A DNA stretch of 24,114 nt from an uncultured Bilophila sp. (lineage in GTDB: Bacteria; Desulfobacterota; Desulfovibrionia; Desulfovibrionales; Desulfovibrionaceae): NCBI GenBank assembly GCA_910585945.1, contig CAJUHZ010000037.1, forward strand, positions 1 through 24,114, in the 5' to 3' direction. Every line of letters begins with the position of its first letter. Positions within the stretch are counted from its first letter, which is position 1. The notes under the pieces are model-generated. The model had not been told where the DNA came from. It saw nothing but the letters and a program-made list of their open reading frames with translations, and did not search any database. The position numbers were made by a program, and so were the translations under genes. Below are positions 1 through 8,815 of the stretch, piece by piece.

Positions 1-31
1 GACAAGAGGAGACATCAAAACGGAGCGAATG

Positions 32-877
32 TCAGATCAAGTCTGAACTACTACAATTTATAATTTCCTGCAATGATTTCAAGAAATTTTCCTTCTCCTT
101 GTCATCTACTTTTTCATCGAACTGAACGCTGTCTAAGGCCATCTTCATGGTATCCAGTTTTTTTCTCATAGCAACTACGCTTCTGGTTTCCCTGTTTTGT
201 GCCTGTTTACTACCTTTTTCCTTGGGATTGCCGTCTGTTTTATCAGCAGAGTATTTTTTATGTAGCACTTCATAAGCTGCAATCTTTTCTTCTTCAGTTC
301 CTTTACTGGCCGCAAGAGACTTCAACTTATTGAAAGGCACACAGCTATTTTTTCTCGCTTTATCCTGTATCTTTTTCGGAAGTTTGGTCAGAGAATTATA
401 CTCAACAACAATCGTTCTGGATCTGCCGATATGCTTGGCAACATCAGCATCCTTTGCCTCCGCTCCGAGCATCCTTTTTACGAGTGCCAAGGCGTCAGCC
501 ATTTCCATCGGGTTATAGCTGTTACGAGCTATGTTCCCCAAGATACCCACAAGCTGGTTATCACCGCTAACATAAATGGCCCGAATCGTCCTTACTTCTT
601 CTGATGGTTCTGAAACAGCGGTTGTTTGCTCTACGAGCATGGTGCAGGCTCGCCAACGCCTTTCTCCGTCCACGATTTGATACTTTCCATCTTTGCCGGA
701 AGTGACCAATATAGGTTGAATCAGGCCGTTCTCCTTGATTGATGCGGCAAGCGCTTCGAGTTCATCCGGCTTGAATTCCTTGCGGAGTTGGTTCTTATCC
801 GGTTCGATTTGATCAAGAGGGATTCCGCGGACTTCGCTCTCGGGAAACACGGGGGCACTTTGGATTTCTTTGATCAT
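32..877 (-). CDS. parB: ParB/RepB/Spo0J-like partition protein
   Basis: The 281-residue product has the ParB N-terminal domain. A stretch at residues 14-60 reads like the usual ParB opening (PLDQIEPDKNQLRKEF, then a KENGLIQPILV segment), followed by the nucleotide-binding motif GERRWRA at 71-77. A degenerate second motif, NIARNSYNP at 115-123, lies where ENIQR-type motifs sit, with the usual Glu replaced by Gly. A helix-turn-helix is likely at about 140-165. ParB proteins are CTP-dependent DNA clamps that load at parS sites for segregation; some mobile-element relatives act as regulators. The start is fixed by a strong GGAGGAT Shine-Dalgarno just upstream of the ATG at 877. No ParA is visible, but the gene ends near the window edge, so a partner may lie just outside. 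It is divergent from the large nuclease-NTPase gene. Confidence 0.85.
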   Translation of the reverse strand: MIKEIQSAPVFPESEVRGIPLDQIEPDKNQLRKEFKPDELEALAASIKENGLIQPILVTSGKDGKYQIVDGERRWRACTMLVEQTTAVSEPSEEVRTIRAIYVSGDNQLVGILGNIARNSYNPMEMADALALVKRMLGAEAKDADVAKHIGRSRTIVVEYNSLTKLPKKIQDKARKNSCVPFNKLKSLAASKGTEEEKIAAYEVLHKKYSADKTDGNPKEKGSKQAQNRETRSVVAMRKKLDTMKMALDSVQFDEKVDDKEKENFLKSLQEIINCSSSDLI

Positions 878-915
878 GGTGTATCCTCCGACTACGATGG
901 GTTATTATTTGAGGA

Positions 916-943
916 TCACTACAAAATTATTTTTCTATGTCAA
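916..943 (-). promoter_or_regulatory. Candidate promoter of the ParB-like gene
   Basis: On the minus strand a perfect -35 box TTGACA (938-943) is followed after 16 bases by TAGTGA (916-921), a weak -10 box. It lies 39 bases upstream of the ParB start, in an AT-rich divergent intergenic region. The -35 is seen directly; the -10 assignment is a guess. Confidence 0.35.
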
Positions 944-1038
944 TAAAAAATATTTTTGCTTTGAATAAACTCTGAATACCAATTCAAACGTCCTGTTGTC
1001 CAATAAGTGACGGGAACAACTCATATATCGGAGGCATG

Positions 1039-4000
1039 ATGATTTTTGAAACGACTGCTGATCAAATCACGCGTTTGGACCCTTCTCAACTTGTCAATTT
1101 GATGCGTAGATTAATCCATGCTGAGGCTGTAAAGACAGAGATACCTCTGTACAACGCGCATATTCCTGCACAGATAACAGTCGCTGATGGCGGAGAAGAT
1201 GGTAGAATCAAGTGCGCTTGGTCAAGTCGTACCGGCAACACGAATTTTTTCCCATCTAATTTTGTTATATTTCAGGCCAAGGCTACTAGTCTGTCTGAAT
1301 CTAAGGTACGAAAGGAAATTTTCAAAAAGGGAACAGGAACAAAAAAGAAGCCTGCTCAGCCTAGCGAGGCCATATCAAGCCTCCTTCTGCGAAATGGAAG
1401 CTATGTGTTGTTTACGAACCAAGCTTTAGTTGCACAGCGTATGACTACACTTAAAAATACGATAATAGAAGCTATTAAGGAAACAGGAGAAGATCCAAAT
1501 AAACTCAATGCCATAGAGATATATGATGCAAATAAAATATCAACCTGGGTAAATTCACACCAAGCCATATCTCTGTGGCTGAATCAAGTCCTTAGAGAGA
1601 AGGACTACTCAAATTTTTTATCTTACGAGCACTGGGGAGACGTTTTTTCTGCTACTTCTCTTCCTTGGGTTGAAGATGAAGAACCTCGCTTTAAAGTAAC
1701 TGGGGGGAGTCCTTATCCCTCTGAAGATGAAGAGAATATTTATTCTTTCAGCAAGGCTCGAGAATTAATCATATCACATCTTTCTGAACCGCAAGCTGTC
1801 CTACGAGTTTCGGGATCTTCAGGAATCGGAAAGTCTAGGTTTGTACATCAACTCTTTCAAAAAGATGATCTGGGAAGTAAGTTTTGCGTATCATCACTCA
1901 TTTATTGCAATTATTGTGATGTTAAAGAAAAGGCAATGCAATTAGCTAACTCGATAGCACAAACTAGCTCTGACGTCATATTGATAGTTGATGAGTGTGG
2001 TGATGAGGCACATCGAAGGCTATCAGAGGTTTCAACAGCAATGAATGCAAAATTGCGTATTGTTACTATTGAAACAGAAACAGTTATTCAGCCAGACCAG
2101 CGGACCATGCTTGTAGCAGTGCAAAAGCTTTCAGCAAAATGTATTAATCAACTATATCCAGATCTGAATTTGGATTATCATAAAGACTTTATCGATGGTT
2201 CTCCAAGCATGGCTGTACTTGTTGGGACAGCGATTAAAGAAAAGGGTAATCCAATCACTAAAGTAAACGAGCTTGTAGAACGGATGATTTGGGGTAATAG
2301 GCCTCCTCATTTACCTGCTTTGCGATCTTTAGAGGTTTTATGCTTGTTTGGATTTCTGGGGTGCGATAAAGATAAATTTGCAGAAATGCAAGCTCTCGCA
2401 ATGCCATTGGCAGAAGTCTCCCCAGAAACAATGTATAGGTATTTAGTTGAATTTATCCCCCGCGGACTCGTAGAGCAACTTGGCGATTATTTAAAAGCAA
2501 AACCTTTACCTTTAAGCCTTTGTTTAGCAGAGCAAGCGTTGCGCATGATGGCACCCACCATGCGTAGTTTTCTATGTGCAAATATATCACATGACTTATT
2601 ATTTCGTCTTCTAAAGCAGATCAAATGGTTACATTACTCCAAATCGGCTCAAGATATTTCAAACACCCTCTTATCTGATTCATTTTTAGGAAATTTTAAA
2701 GAAATTACAGAGGGATTTGGTGCAATCGCAATTATGTATTTGGTAGAACTTACTCCAGAATTAGTCTTATCTACACTACAGCGAGTTCTTAATAATGTCT
2801 CACATGATGATCTGAAAACATTAACTCATTGCAGAAGAAATATTGTTTGGACACTGGAAAAATTATGCTTTCCTAGAGAGTATTTTATGCCAGCTTCCAA
2901 GTTATTGCTTAGACTCGCTGCTGCGGAAAATGGACCTAGTTTTGGGAATAATGCAACAGATATATTCAAACGACTATTTCATCTAGAGTTAAGTGGAACT
3001 GAAGCAGAGCCCACTTTACGATTGGCGATTTTAGATGAAAGTCTAAATTCGCAGCATACTCCAACTCAGGAAATAGGTATGCTTGCCTTAGATGCAATGC
3101 TTGAAATTTCCTGTTTTAGTCGGGTTGGTGGAATAGAACGATTGGGGTCAAGACAATTTTTGAAAGATTGGGCTCCTCAAAATAATACTGAAGTTCTAGC
3201 ATACTACCGAGAAGCCCTACGACGTCTTACAAACATGGCTGAAAGCGAATATACCAATCTCGGGGATAGAGCAAGAGAGATATTGAGTAAACGGACAAGT
3301 GATCTCTTGCACTATTGTGATTTATTTGATGATCTATATAAATCTCTTTTACAAATCACTAAAAAACATGGCTCATGGCCGGAAGTCATCTACGCAATAA
3401 ACTCCTGGCTCTATTATTATGGTGAAAAAGGACCAGACGGATATATAAATAAAGTACGTCAGCTATCAAAAATGCTTATGCCTTCAGATTTAATTGGACA
3501 GACTATATTTTTTACAAAAAACTATCAGATAGAAATACATAATCCTGATCAGCTATATTCTGAAGAGAATATTCACGAAGATTTTGAATATGCTAATCGT
3601 CAATCTATTAGTCTTGCTCAAGAAATTTCAAAAAACTTTGAACTTTCTATAGCAGTAACTAAACGACTGCTAGAAACAGATATAAAAAACCCCTATGTGT
3701 TTATGAGTGAGCTTGGACGAAATACATTAAAGGCAGAATCTATATTTGCTGAGATATGCATTTACATTGAGCAATTAGGACGACCAATAAATCAACAGGC
3801 TTTATCGGGGTTTATGGCAGGACTGTCAAAACAAAATAGTGAATTGGCGAATAAATGCCTAACATCAGCTTTGAAGTCCCCAACACTAAAAAGCTGTGCA
3901 ATCGCTTTACTAAAGTCGGTTAAACATGAGTTGCGAAATATCCAAACCATTCTGGAACTTATAGAGTCAGGAGATATATCTCCTGAGGATTGTAGATTTT

Positions 4001-4878
4001 TAGCTTATGGACGTGGGTTAGACCATTTTTCTGAGAAAGAAATATTGGAACTCGTTCATCATCTTGAGAAATATGGCGAAGAGGGTCTTTCAAGTAGCAT
4101 TGAGATAATTAAGCTCTATTTGCATGGTGGAAAGATCGAGGGAGAAGCTTTAGCCTGCTATATAAAAGAACTTTTGATAAAAAAATCCCTTTATTCCCTT
4201 GAGAAAGTAACTCCCTACGATATTTCAAGCTTATTTAAACATGTTGAACGTGCAGGATTTTGTGACGAGGATTATGCTAAGCAGCTCACTCAATGTTTCC
4301 TGGACGAACCTAATAGCTTCCTGCTCCAGATATATGACAAATTTGCAGGTGTCAAATATGAAATCTTTCAGAATCTAATTAAGAATTATGCATCTACAGT
4401 ATGGTCTGAAATTAAAGATGCCTATGCAAATCCTAAAAAGAGAGTCTGGCTTAAATGTCTTTTTTCTGCACAGGATAATATTTCCGTATCTAGAGAAAGT
4501 GTTCTGATGCAACTTCCAAAGGAGTTATATATAAATTGGATATATGAAGTCGACATAGAGGAAAGACTTTCATTCATTTTATCTTGGGTTAACCCCATAG
4601 TTAAAAAAGATAGCTGCTTTTTTTGGCATCCTTTAGTATTGGAAGTTCTCAATAATCCTTGTATAACAACTAATACCCTTGATAGCTTGCTCCAGCGTGT
4701 AAAGCCAAGAAGCTGGGTAGGCTCAATAATCCCACACCTTAAAAAATATATTCCTCTAATCAAAGAGCTAAATAAACACCCTAATCCTATTGTTTCAGTT
4801 TGGACTCATAGTAGCATGGAGAAGATTAATAAGGAAATATCAATATGGCGTAAACGTGAGGAGGAAGAAAGATTATAG
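1039..4878 (+). CDS. Avs-like protein: PD-(D/E)XK nuclease-like domain, P-loop NTPase and long helical C-terminus
   Basis: The product is 1279 residues if started at the second of two tandem ATGs (1036 and 1039). GGAGG at 1030-1034 is too close to the first, so 1039 is preferred. The N-terminal 100 residues contain GGEDGRI (D54) and, about 25 residues later, FQAK (Q79, K81), matching the acidic and QxK elements of Mrr-like PD-(D/E)XK nucleases. A P-loop follows: Walker A GSSGIGKS at 259-266 and Walker B VILIVDE at 313-319. The remaining 900 residues are Leu- and Glu-rich with no membrane segment and look like helical repeats. Nuclease, STAND-type NTPase and long helical sensor in that order is the plan of antiviral Avs proteins, which detect phage proteins and then degrade DNA. 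The gene is monocistronic and much richer in AT than the core genes, suggesting separate acquisition. The family assignment is inference; the motifs are seen. Confidence 0.65.
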   Translation: MIFETTADQITRLDPSQLVNLMRRLIHAEAVKTEIPLYNAHIPAQITVADGGEDGRIKCAWSSRTGNTNFFPSNFVIFQAKATSLSESKVRKEIFKKGTGTKKKPAQPSEAISSLLLRNGSYVLFTNQALVAQRMTTLKNTIIEAIKETGEDPNKLNAIEIYDANKISTWVNSHQAISLWLNQVLREKDYSNFLSYEHWGDVFSATSLPWVEDEEPRFKVTGGSPYPSEDEENIYSFSKARELIISHLSEPQAVLRVSGSSGIGKSRFVHQLFQKDDLGSKFCVSSLIYCNYCDVKEKAMQLANSIAQTSSDVILIVDECGDEAHRRLSEVSTAMNAKLRIVTIETETVIQPDQRTMLVAVQKLSAKCINQLYPDLNLDYHKDFIDGSPSMAVLVGTAIKEKGNPITKVNELVERMIWGNRPPHLPALRSLEVLCLFGFLGCDKDKFAEMQALAMPLAEVSPETMYRYLVEFIPRGLVEQLGDYLKAKPLPLSLCLAEQALRMMAPTMRSFLCANISHDLLFRLLKQIKWLHYSKSAQDISNTLLSDSFLGNFKEITEGFGAIAIMYLVELTPELVLSTLQRVLNNVSHDDLKTLTHCRRNIVWTLEKLCFPREYFMPASKLLLRLAAAENGPSFGNNATDIFKRLFHLELSGTEAEPTLRLAILDESLNSQHTPTQEIGMLALDAMLEISCFSRVGGIERLGSRQFLKDWAPQNNTEVLAYYREALRRLTNMAESEYTNLGDRAREILSKRTSDLLHYCDLFDDLYKSLLQITKKHGSWPEVIYAINSWLYYYGEKGPDGYINKVRQLSKMLMPSDLIGQTIFFTKNYQIEIHNPDQLYSEENIHEDFEYANRQSISLAQEISKNFELSIAVTKRLLETDIKNPYVFMSELGRNTLKAESIFAEICIYIEQLGRPINQQALSGFMAGLSKQNSELANKCLTSALKSPTLKSCAIALLKSVKHELRNIQTILELIESGDISPEDCRFLAYGRGLDHFSEKEILELVHHLEKYGEEGLSSSIEIIKLYLHGGKIEGEALACYIKELLIKKSLYSLEKVTPYDISSLFKHVERAGFCDEDYAKQLTQCFLDEPNSFLLQIYDKFAGVKYEIFQNLIKNYASTVWSEIKDAYANPKKRVWLKCLFSAQDNISVSRESVLMQLPKELYINWIYEVDIEERLSFILSWVNPIVKKDSCFFWHPLVLEVLNNPCITTNTLDSLLQRVKPRSWVGSIIPHLKKYIPLIKELNKHPNPIVSVWTHSSMEKINKEISIWRKREEEERL

Positions 4879-5034
4879 TTTATAGAAGATAATTAATTCT
4901 AACTCTTGTTTAAGGTAATTCTACTAAAGACAATCATTTCGGACATAAGTGCTTGATTCTCTCAGTGTTATGGCTTGAATTGACAGTCACACGTTATTAT
5001 AAAATTGAATAACAGCCAAAAAAACATGGGGCAT

Positions 5035-5373
5035 TTATTTGCTTCGCATCACCCTAGCCGCACTCGCAACCAACTCCACAAGCGCTTCCTGTCCGTCAGC
5101 AGGAAGCGTTTTCAATATGTCGGCTATGCTGGCTGCCCTCTCTTCCGTGGCTTCATCATTGGTACGAAACAAATAGGCCACAGTGCATTGCAGGTTGTCA
5201 GCGATGTTTTGCAAGCGACCCATCTTCGGCGCGATGCGTCCTTTCTCCATTCTTGCCATTGCATCCTGGCTGATCTCCAGTCGATCTGCCAGTTCTTTCT
5301 GACTGAGGCCAAGCCTCCGCCGCCTCTCGGATATATTTTCACCGACAATCACAGCCAGTTTATTTGTCGCCAT
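5035..5373 (-). CDS. XRE-family (HTH_3) transcriptional regulator
   Basis: This is a 112-residue protein with a classic lambda-repressor-like helix-turn-helix near residues 14-68. The recognition part reads LSQKELADRLEISQDAMARME, followed by GRIAPKMGRLQNIADNL. The C-terminal tail is short and helical with no protease or ligand domain. The reading frame stays open far upstream, but the ATG at 5373 is preceded by AGAGGA at good spacing and begins right before the HTH, so I take it as the start. The gene is divergent from the secreted-nuclease operon, with a repeat-rich interval between them. It probably represses itself and that operon; this is inferred from position only. Confidence 0.8.
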   Translation of the reverse strand: MATNKLAVIVGENISERRRRLGLSQKELADRLEISQDAMARMEKGRIAPKMGRLQNIADNLQCTVAYLFRTNDEATEERAASIADILKTLPADGQEALVELVASAARVMRSK

Positions 5374-5435
5374 AGAATCCTCTCGTGATTTTTTGCAGAT
5401 GTGCATAATCTCACGAATAGGAATTCCCTTTAACT

Positions 5436-5473
5436 GATTAAAAATCTTATTAATCGACTTTTTAATCTTAATC
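5436..5473. promoter_or_regulatory. Repeat cluster, candidate operator for the XRE regulator
   Basis: The divergent interval holds an inverted repeat, GATTAAAAA (5436-5444) and TTTTTAATC (5459-5467), separated by 14 bases. TTAATC occurs three times in direct orientation, at 5450, 5462 and 5468. The cluster lies between the regulator start (5373) and the nuclease start (5516), where an autoregulatory operator is expected. Repeats are seen; binding is inferred. Confidence 0.45.
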
Positions 5474-5515
5474 ATGTAAGCTACAACCGCATACCGCAGG
5501 AGGATAACGCCATAC

Positions 5516-6069
5516 ATGCGGGCTATACGCGCAGGATGCCTCTCTATCTGGTGGGGGTTGTTGCTTTTTTTGCTGTGCCTCACGGCATGGCCGAAATCGG
5601 ACGCCGAAGCAGACACGTACTTCGAAGTGGCTTTCTCTCCGAATGGCGAGTCCCTCCAACTTATCTTGAGAGGCATCGCAGCCGCCGAAAAGGAAATACT
5701 GGTCGCCGGATATTCCTTCACCAGCAAACCCATAGCCGAAGCGTTGCTGGCAGCGCACAAGCGCGGAGTAACCGTGCTCGTGGTGGTGGACGCCAAAAGC
5801 AATACCGGCAGGTACACAGCGGCAAGCTTTCTCGCCAACCATGAAGTCCTTGTCAGAAGGAATAGCAACTATGCCATCATGCACCACAAATTTATGGTCA
5901 TTGACGGCAAACATGTTCAGACCGGCAGTTTCAATTACAGCGCAGCCGCTGTCGTTCGGAATGCGGAGAATGTGCTTATGCTCTGCATATGTCCGGGCTT
6001 GCAGGAATATACGCGCGAGAATGGCAAAGGCTATGGGACGAAGCCATGCCGATGCCTCCGGCATATTAG
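5516..6069 (+). pseudogene. Secreted phospholipase D-family endonuclease (Nuc-like), single frameshift
   Basis: The N-terminus is a signal peptide with a hydrophobic core around residues 12-25. The body matches the small Nuc-type PLD nucleases: IAAAEKEILVAGYSFTS, then the catalytic HKD motif HHKFMVID, then GSFNYSAAA and the conserved RNAENVL. After NVLMLC (about 5986) the original frame turns to nonsense. The frame two bases on resumes with YAREWQRLWDEAMP and stops at 6069, a normal family C-terminus. One lost A (CTCTGCAATATG becoming CTCTGCATATG) explains it. The HKD motif lies before the lesion, so a protein with an altered tail could still form. Nuc enzymes act as homodimers hydrolysing nucleic acid, usually in the periplasm, and are common on mobile elements. 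It has a GGAGGA Shine-Dalgarno and leads a run of envelope genes. Confidence 0.8.
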
Positions 6070-6090
6070 CCTTTTGGGGAGGAATAGAGG

Positions 6091-7179
6091 ATGAGGGTCA
6101 TTGTGAAAAGCATCTGGGCATTATGCCTGCTATTGTCGTCCTGCCTGATAGCGCAGGCAGCGGAGCCGTTCCCATGCCGATTCGATTCGTACTTTGCCGG
6201 AGAACTGGAAAGCGCGGAGAAAAGGCCGGAGGGCTACCATATTGAGCTTCTGGCCGGTGGGGACAGCATGGAGTATCTCATCCCGCAGTCTGCCCCGGAA
6301 TATTACGACGCAGCACAATTCGTTCAAAAAGCGCAGCAAGCAAGCATGCCACCGGAAGGCGCATTTCTGCTGAACAATAATACAATCTGTTGGTTCACAC
6401 CTTTGTTCAGAGATGAAATTGTTGTGAAATCCCATAGGCGCGACGGGGATAGATACATTCTCTCCGTATGCACCGATGAAACATCAAATTGTTATACGTT
6501 ACGGATTAGTGCAGGAAGTCCTCTGTTTATCAATGCTGAAAATATCATCAGCATAATGACTTCCGCTCCAACGGGAGTGGAATTCAATGACAAGTATGAA
6601 ATTATGGGAACATACAAACTTGATGATTCCATGCAATCATACCAAAAAGCTCCTCCAAATAATTTAGGTGAACGATTTGGAGACAGAGTGCGAACCGATA
6701 ATGAGAAATGGCGCAATCCGAGATACGGACTTTCATTCAAGGCCCATCAGCCGCAACCCCAAAGTTCCAATCCTCCGACCGCTGCCGCACCAACTGCAAA
6801 CGTGGCTCCCATCCTTCTCTGGCACTCCAACACTGGTTGGGTGCAGGGGATGTGCTCGTATCAACTGACCTTTGACGGCCAAGGCGTTTTCTTTGAAAGC
6901 GCAACCGGTATTGAAAAGCTCTCTTTGTCGGTGGATGTCTTTGACGGCCAGGGGAACCGGCTGGCCTCCGATACCCTGCACACGGAACCTTTTGCGGACA
7001 GTGATGCGACACGCACCACAGTCAGTTATTGGGAGGGAGACTGCGAAGCCAAACGTATCGTTATCTGGAAGGCGGAAGCTGTTATTGACGGCGAGGTGGT
7101 GGATTTATTGAAAACAAACAGGCTGAGAATTGAAGACAGTCCTCTGAAAGAGGCTGTCAAACTCGCCATCAAGCAGTAA
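6091..7179 (+). CDS. Probable lipoprotein or secreted protein of unknown function
   Basis: This 362-residue protein starts with a signal sequence. LSSC at residues 15-18 fits a lipobox, while AQA-A at 21-24 fits signal peptidase I, so lipid anchoring is possible but not certain. Six further cysteines lie in the mature part. A Pro/Gln/Ala-rich linker spans about 219-240 and separates an N-terminal region from a C-terminal one (about 241-350) rich in beta-prone alternating residues, perhaps an Ig- or fibronectin III-like sandwich. I do not recognise the family. A GGGGAGGA Shine-Dalgarno lies seven bases before the ATG. It follows the PLD gene by about 20 bases and is probably co-transcribed, suggesting an envelope or periplasmic role. 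Confidence 0.75.
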   Translation: MRVIVKSIWALCLLLSSCLIAQAAEPFPCRFDSYFAGELESAEKRPEGYHIELLAGGDSMEYLIPQSAPEYYDAAQFVQKAQQASMPPEGAFLLNNNTICWFTPLFRDEIVVKSHRRDGDRYILSVCTDETSNCYTLRISAGSPLFINAENIISIMTSAPTGVEFNDKYEIMGTYKLDDSMQSYQKAPPNNLGERFGDRVRTDNEKWRNPRYGLSFKAHQPQPQSSNPPTAAAPTANVAPILLWHSNTGWVQGMCSYQLTFDGQGVFFESATGIEKLSLSVDVFDGQGNRLASDTLHTEPFADSDATRTTVSYWEGDCEAKRIVIWKAEAVIDGEVVDLLKTNRLRIEDSPLKEAVKLAIKQ

Positions 7180-7192
7180 TCAGGGAGGGAGT

Positions 7193-7783
7193 ATGAGCGA
7201 TACTGAAAACAGCAAACCGGGATGCTTGGCAGCAATTTTTGGCTTTTTGCTGCTTTTTTACACCATATACACACCTGTTTATTTTTTGATCCTCAATGAC
7301 GAGGTTGACGCCGTACAGGAGGCGTCATTGCTCGACTTTCTTTTTACACCTCCCAAGCTCATGCTTGAAGCGGCAAATGCCAAAGGAAATCTCAAGGAAC
7401 TTGACAGACTCATAGAAAATTGCCGCGACGATGTTAAAAAGAACATGAACATTGATATCGGTCAATCTTTTGAAGATGCCCTCGAAGATAATACTCGTAT
7501 TACAAGGGTCAATTTTTATGAGGCTGGAAATCATGGTGCCGCTGCAAGAGTCATAACAGAATTTGATATACAGGATGTTGGCAGAGTAAAGATGGTCAGC
7601 CTCGTGGTTCCGCGCTCATTTTTTAAAATCGGACTGACACAGTTCGTTAAGATAGATACGCTGTCTCTCGATAATGAATGGGTAAGTAACCCGGAAGTCT
7701 TTATCGCAAAACATGTCTACGGGATAAATAATGAAAAGACGCTGAAATCAATGTCGGATATGCTCCGGCATATGCCGCGTTAG
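7193..7783 (+). CDS. Membrane-anchored protein of unknown function
   Basis: This 196-residue protein has one hydrophobic segment at about residues 10-33 (CLAAIFGFLLLFYTIYTPVY), which would anchor it with most of the chain outside. The rest is mixed alpha/beta with no motif I recognise. It starts 13 bases after the preceding stop, behind an AGGGAGGGAG ribosome binding site, so it belongs to the same operon. The string of signal peptide, possible lipoprotein and membrane anchor in this operon points to an envelope-associated group. Confidence 0.75.
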   Translation: MSDTENSKPGCLAAIFGFLLLFYTIYTPVYFLILNDEVDAVQEASLLDFLFTPPKLMLEAANAKGNLKELDRLIENCRDDVKKNMNIDIGQSFEDALEDNTRITRVNFYEAGNHGAAARVITEFDIQDVGRVKMVSLVVPRSFFKIGLTQFVKIDTLSLDNEWVSNPEVFIAKHVYGINNEKTLKSMSDMLRHMPR

Positions 7784-7791
7784 GAGAAACG

Positions 7792-7908
7792 ATGAAAGCC
7801 TTGGCCGGCATTATCCTGCTTCTGATTATAGCAGGTTTAAGCGGATTTTTTGAATTGGCTGGTTTCATGATTCTATTGCTCTTTGTTGGCTGGCTTGCCA
7901 AGAAATGA
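7792..7908 (+). CDS. 38-residue hydrophobic membrane peptide
   Basis: A short open frame encodes a peptide that is almost wholly hydrophobic, beginning MKALAGIILLLIIAGLSGFF and ending VGWLAKK. It has one or two membrane segments and a Lys-rich C-terminus. AGGAG lies five bases before the ATG and the gene follows the previous stop by eight bases, so it is translated from the same operon. Small membrane peptides can act as modulators of larger complexes, anchors or toxins; nothing decides between these. Its good ribosome site, tight spacing and composition make it credible despite its length. Confidence 0.6.
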   Translation: MKALAGIILLLIIAGLSGFFELAGFMILLLFVGWLAKK

Positions 7909-7950
7909 CTCCAAGCTGATATATGGAGAGATTAACCAATTTCAAAAATA

Positions 7951-7956
7951 TATAAT
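7951..7956 (+). promoter_or_regulatory. Possible -10 box ahead of the ERF gene
   Basis: A perfect TATAAT lies in an AT-rich stretch between the small membrane peptide and the hairpin before the ERF gene. The matching -35 region is poor (GAGATT at 17-base spacing). A promoter here would put the hairpin at 7984 in the 5' leader of the ERF transcript. Confidence 0.3.
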
Positions 7957-7983
7957 GCCTTGAAAGAGTACAGCTTTCATCAG

Positions 7984-8027
7984 CCCGCTGGCGCGTATTG
8001 CGTCGGCGGGTTTTGTCATTCTTTTTT
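7984..8027 (+). terminator. Hairpin with T-rich tail running into the ERF Shine-Dalgarno
   Basis: CCCGCTGGCGC (7984-7994) pairs along 11 positions with GCGTCGGCGGG (8000-8010), including two G-U pairs, around a five-base loop. The T-rich tail 8011-8027 runs straight into GGAGG (8028-8032), four bases before the ERF start. Either an intrinsic terminator or a 5' leader element. Confidence 0.65.
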
Positions 8028-8036
8028 GGAGGCATT

Positions 8037-8741
8037 ATGGAACACACTTCCTATTGTTCAATGGAAATTACGGAACTCGCCAGAGCCATGCTCAAAGTGC
8101 AGGCAGATCTGCAACCGGCCCTCAAGGATCGGGAAAACACCTTTTCCCATTCACGCTACGCAACCCTCAACTCAGTTATGGACGCTTGCCGCGAAGCTCT
8201 CATCGGCAACGGCATCTGGCTTGCCCAATACCCTGTGCCTGTGGAAGCCGGGCATATGGGGCTTGTCACCAAGCTGACTCATGCCGAGAGCGGACAATGG
8301 CAATCGTCGCTCATGGTCATGCCCCTACCCAAGGCTGACCCGCAAGGCTACGGCAGTGCATTGACCTATGGCAGACGCTACGGCCTTTCGGCGTTGCTCG
8401 GCATAGTCACAGAGGACGATGACGACGGCATTGCGGCTGGGACGGATTCTATCGGGCAGACCAAACGGAAGCGTCAAACACGGCAAAAAGAGACTCCTCT
8501 CGCTACCGGAAACAAGCCAACGCTTGAAACAAAACCACAGCACCAATCTGGGGAGCATAGCCTTCTTGCAACCATGCCCAAGCTTGACGGCATCAGCTAC
8601 AGCCTGACCACAACCCAGGACGGCAAAACCTGTATTGTGGCTTCAGGCAATACCGCCAACAAGAAACACATTCTCTCGCAAGCCGGTTTCAAATACAGCG
8701 AGCAGCGCAAAATCTGGTGGCGTTATGCAGAGGCCGCATGA
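8037..8741 (+). CDS. ERF-family single-strand DNA annealing protein
   Basis: The 234-residue product belongs to the ERF superfamily of single-strand annealing recombinases. Residues 10-60 carry the usual helical start with RYATLNSVMDACREAL, and the diagnostic block DPQGYGSALTYGRRYGLSAL is followed by the acidic DDDDG. ERF proteins anneal complementary strands during phage or element recombination, usually with an exonuclease; here a Cas4-like nuclease follows. After a charged, disordered linker the last 50 residues form an extra domain ending GFKYSEQRKIWW, which recurs in the protein two genes downstream. The start at 8037 is set by GGAGG four bases upstream; an in-frame ATG at 7998 lies inside the hairpin and is rejected. 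Confidence 0.9.
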   Translation: MEHTSYCSMEITELARAMLKVQADLQPALKDRENTFSHSRYATLNSVMDACREALIGNGIWLAQYPVPVEAGHMGLVTKLTHAESGQWQSSLMVMPLPKADPQGYGSALTYGRRYGLSALLGIVTEDDDDGIAAGTDSIGQTKRKRQTRQKETPLATGNKPTLETKPQHQSGEHSLLATMPKLDGISYSLTTTQDGKTCIVASGNTANKKHILSQAGFKYSEQRKIWWRYAEAA

Positions 8742-8763
8742 CGCCAACATCATCACATCCATA

Positions 8764-8805
8764 AAAGACTCGTTTCGCGCACACGAAGCGGGTCTTTCTT
8801 TTTTC
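8764..8805 (+). terminator. Hairpin with T-rich tail running into the nuclease Shine-Dalgarno
   Basis: AAAGACTCGTTTCG (8764-8777) pairs fully with CGAAGCGGGTCTTT (8784-8797), 14 pairs including two G-U, with a six-base loop. CTTTTTTC follows and leads straight into GGAGG at 8806-8810 of the next gene. Confidence 0.7.
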
Positions 8806-8815
8806 GGAGGAATTC

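Noticed and set aside
5374..5868. Long minus-strand extension of the XRE gene (up to 277 residues)
   Set aside because: The extra N-terminal part is antisense to the PLD gene, has no family match, and the ATG at 5373 has a proper ribosome site directly before the HTH domain.
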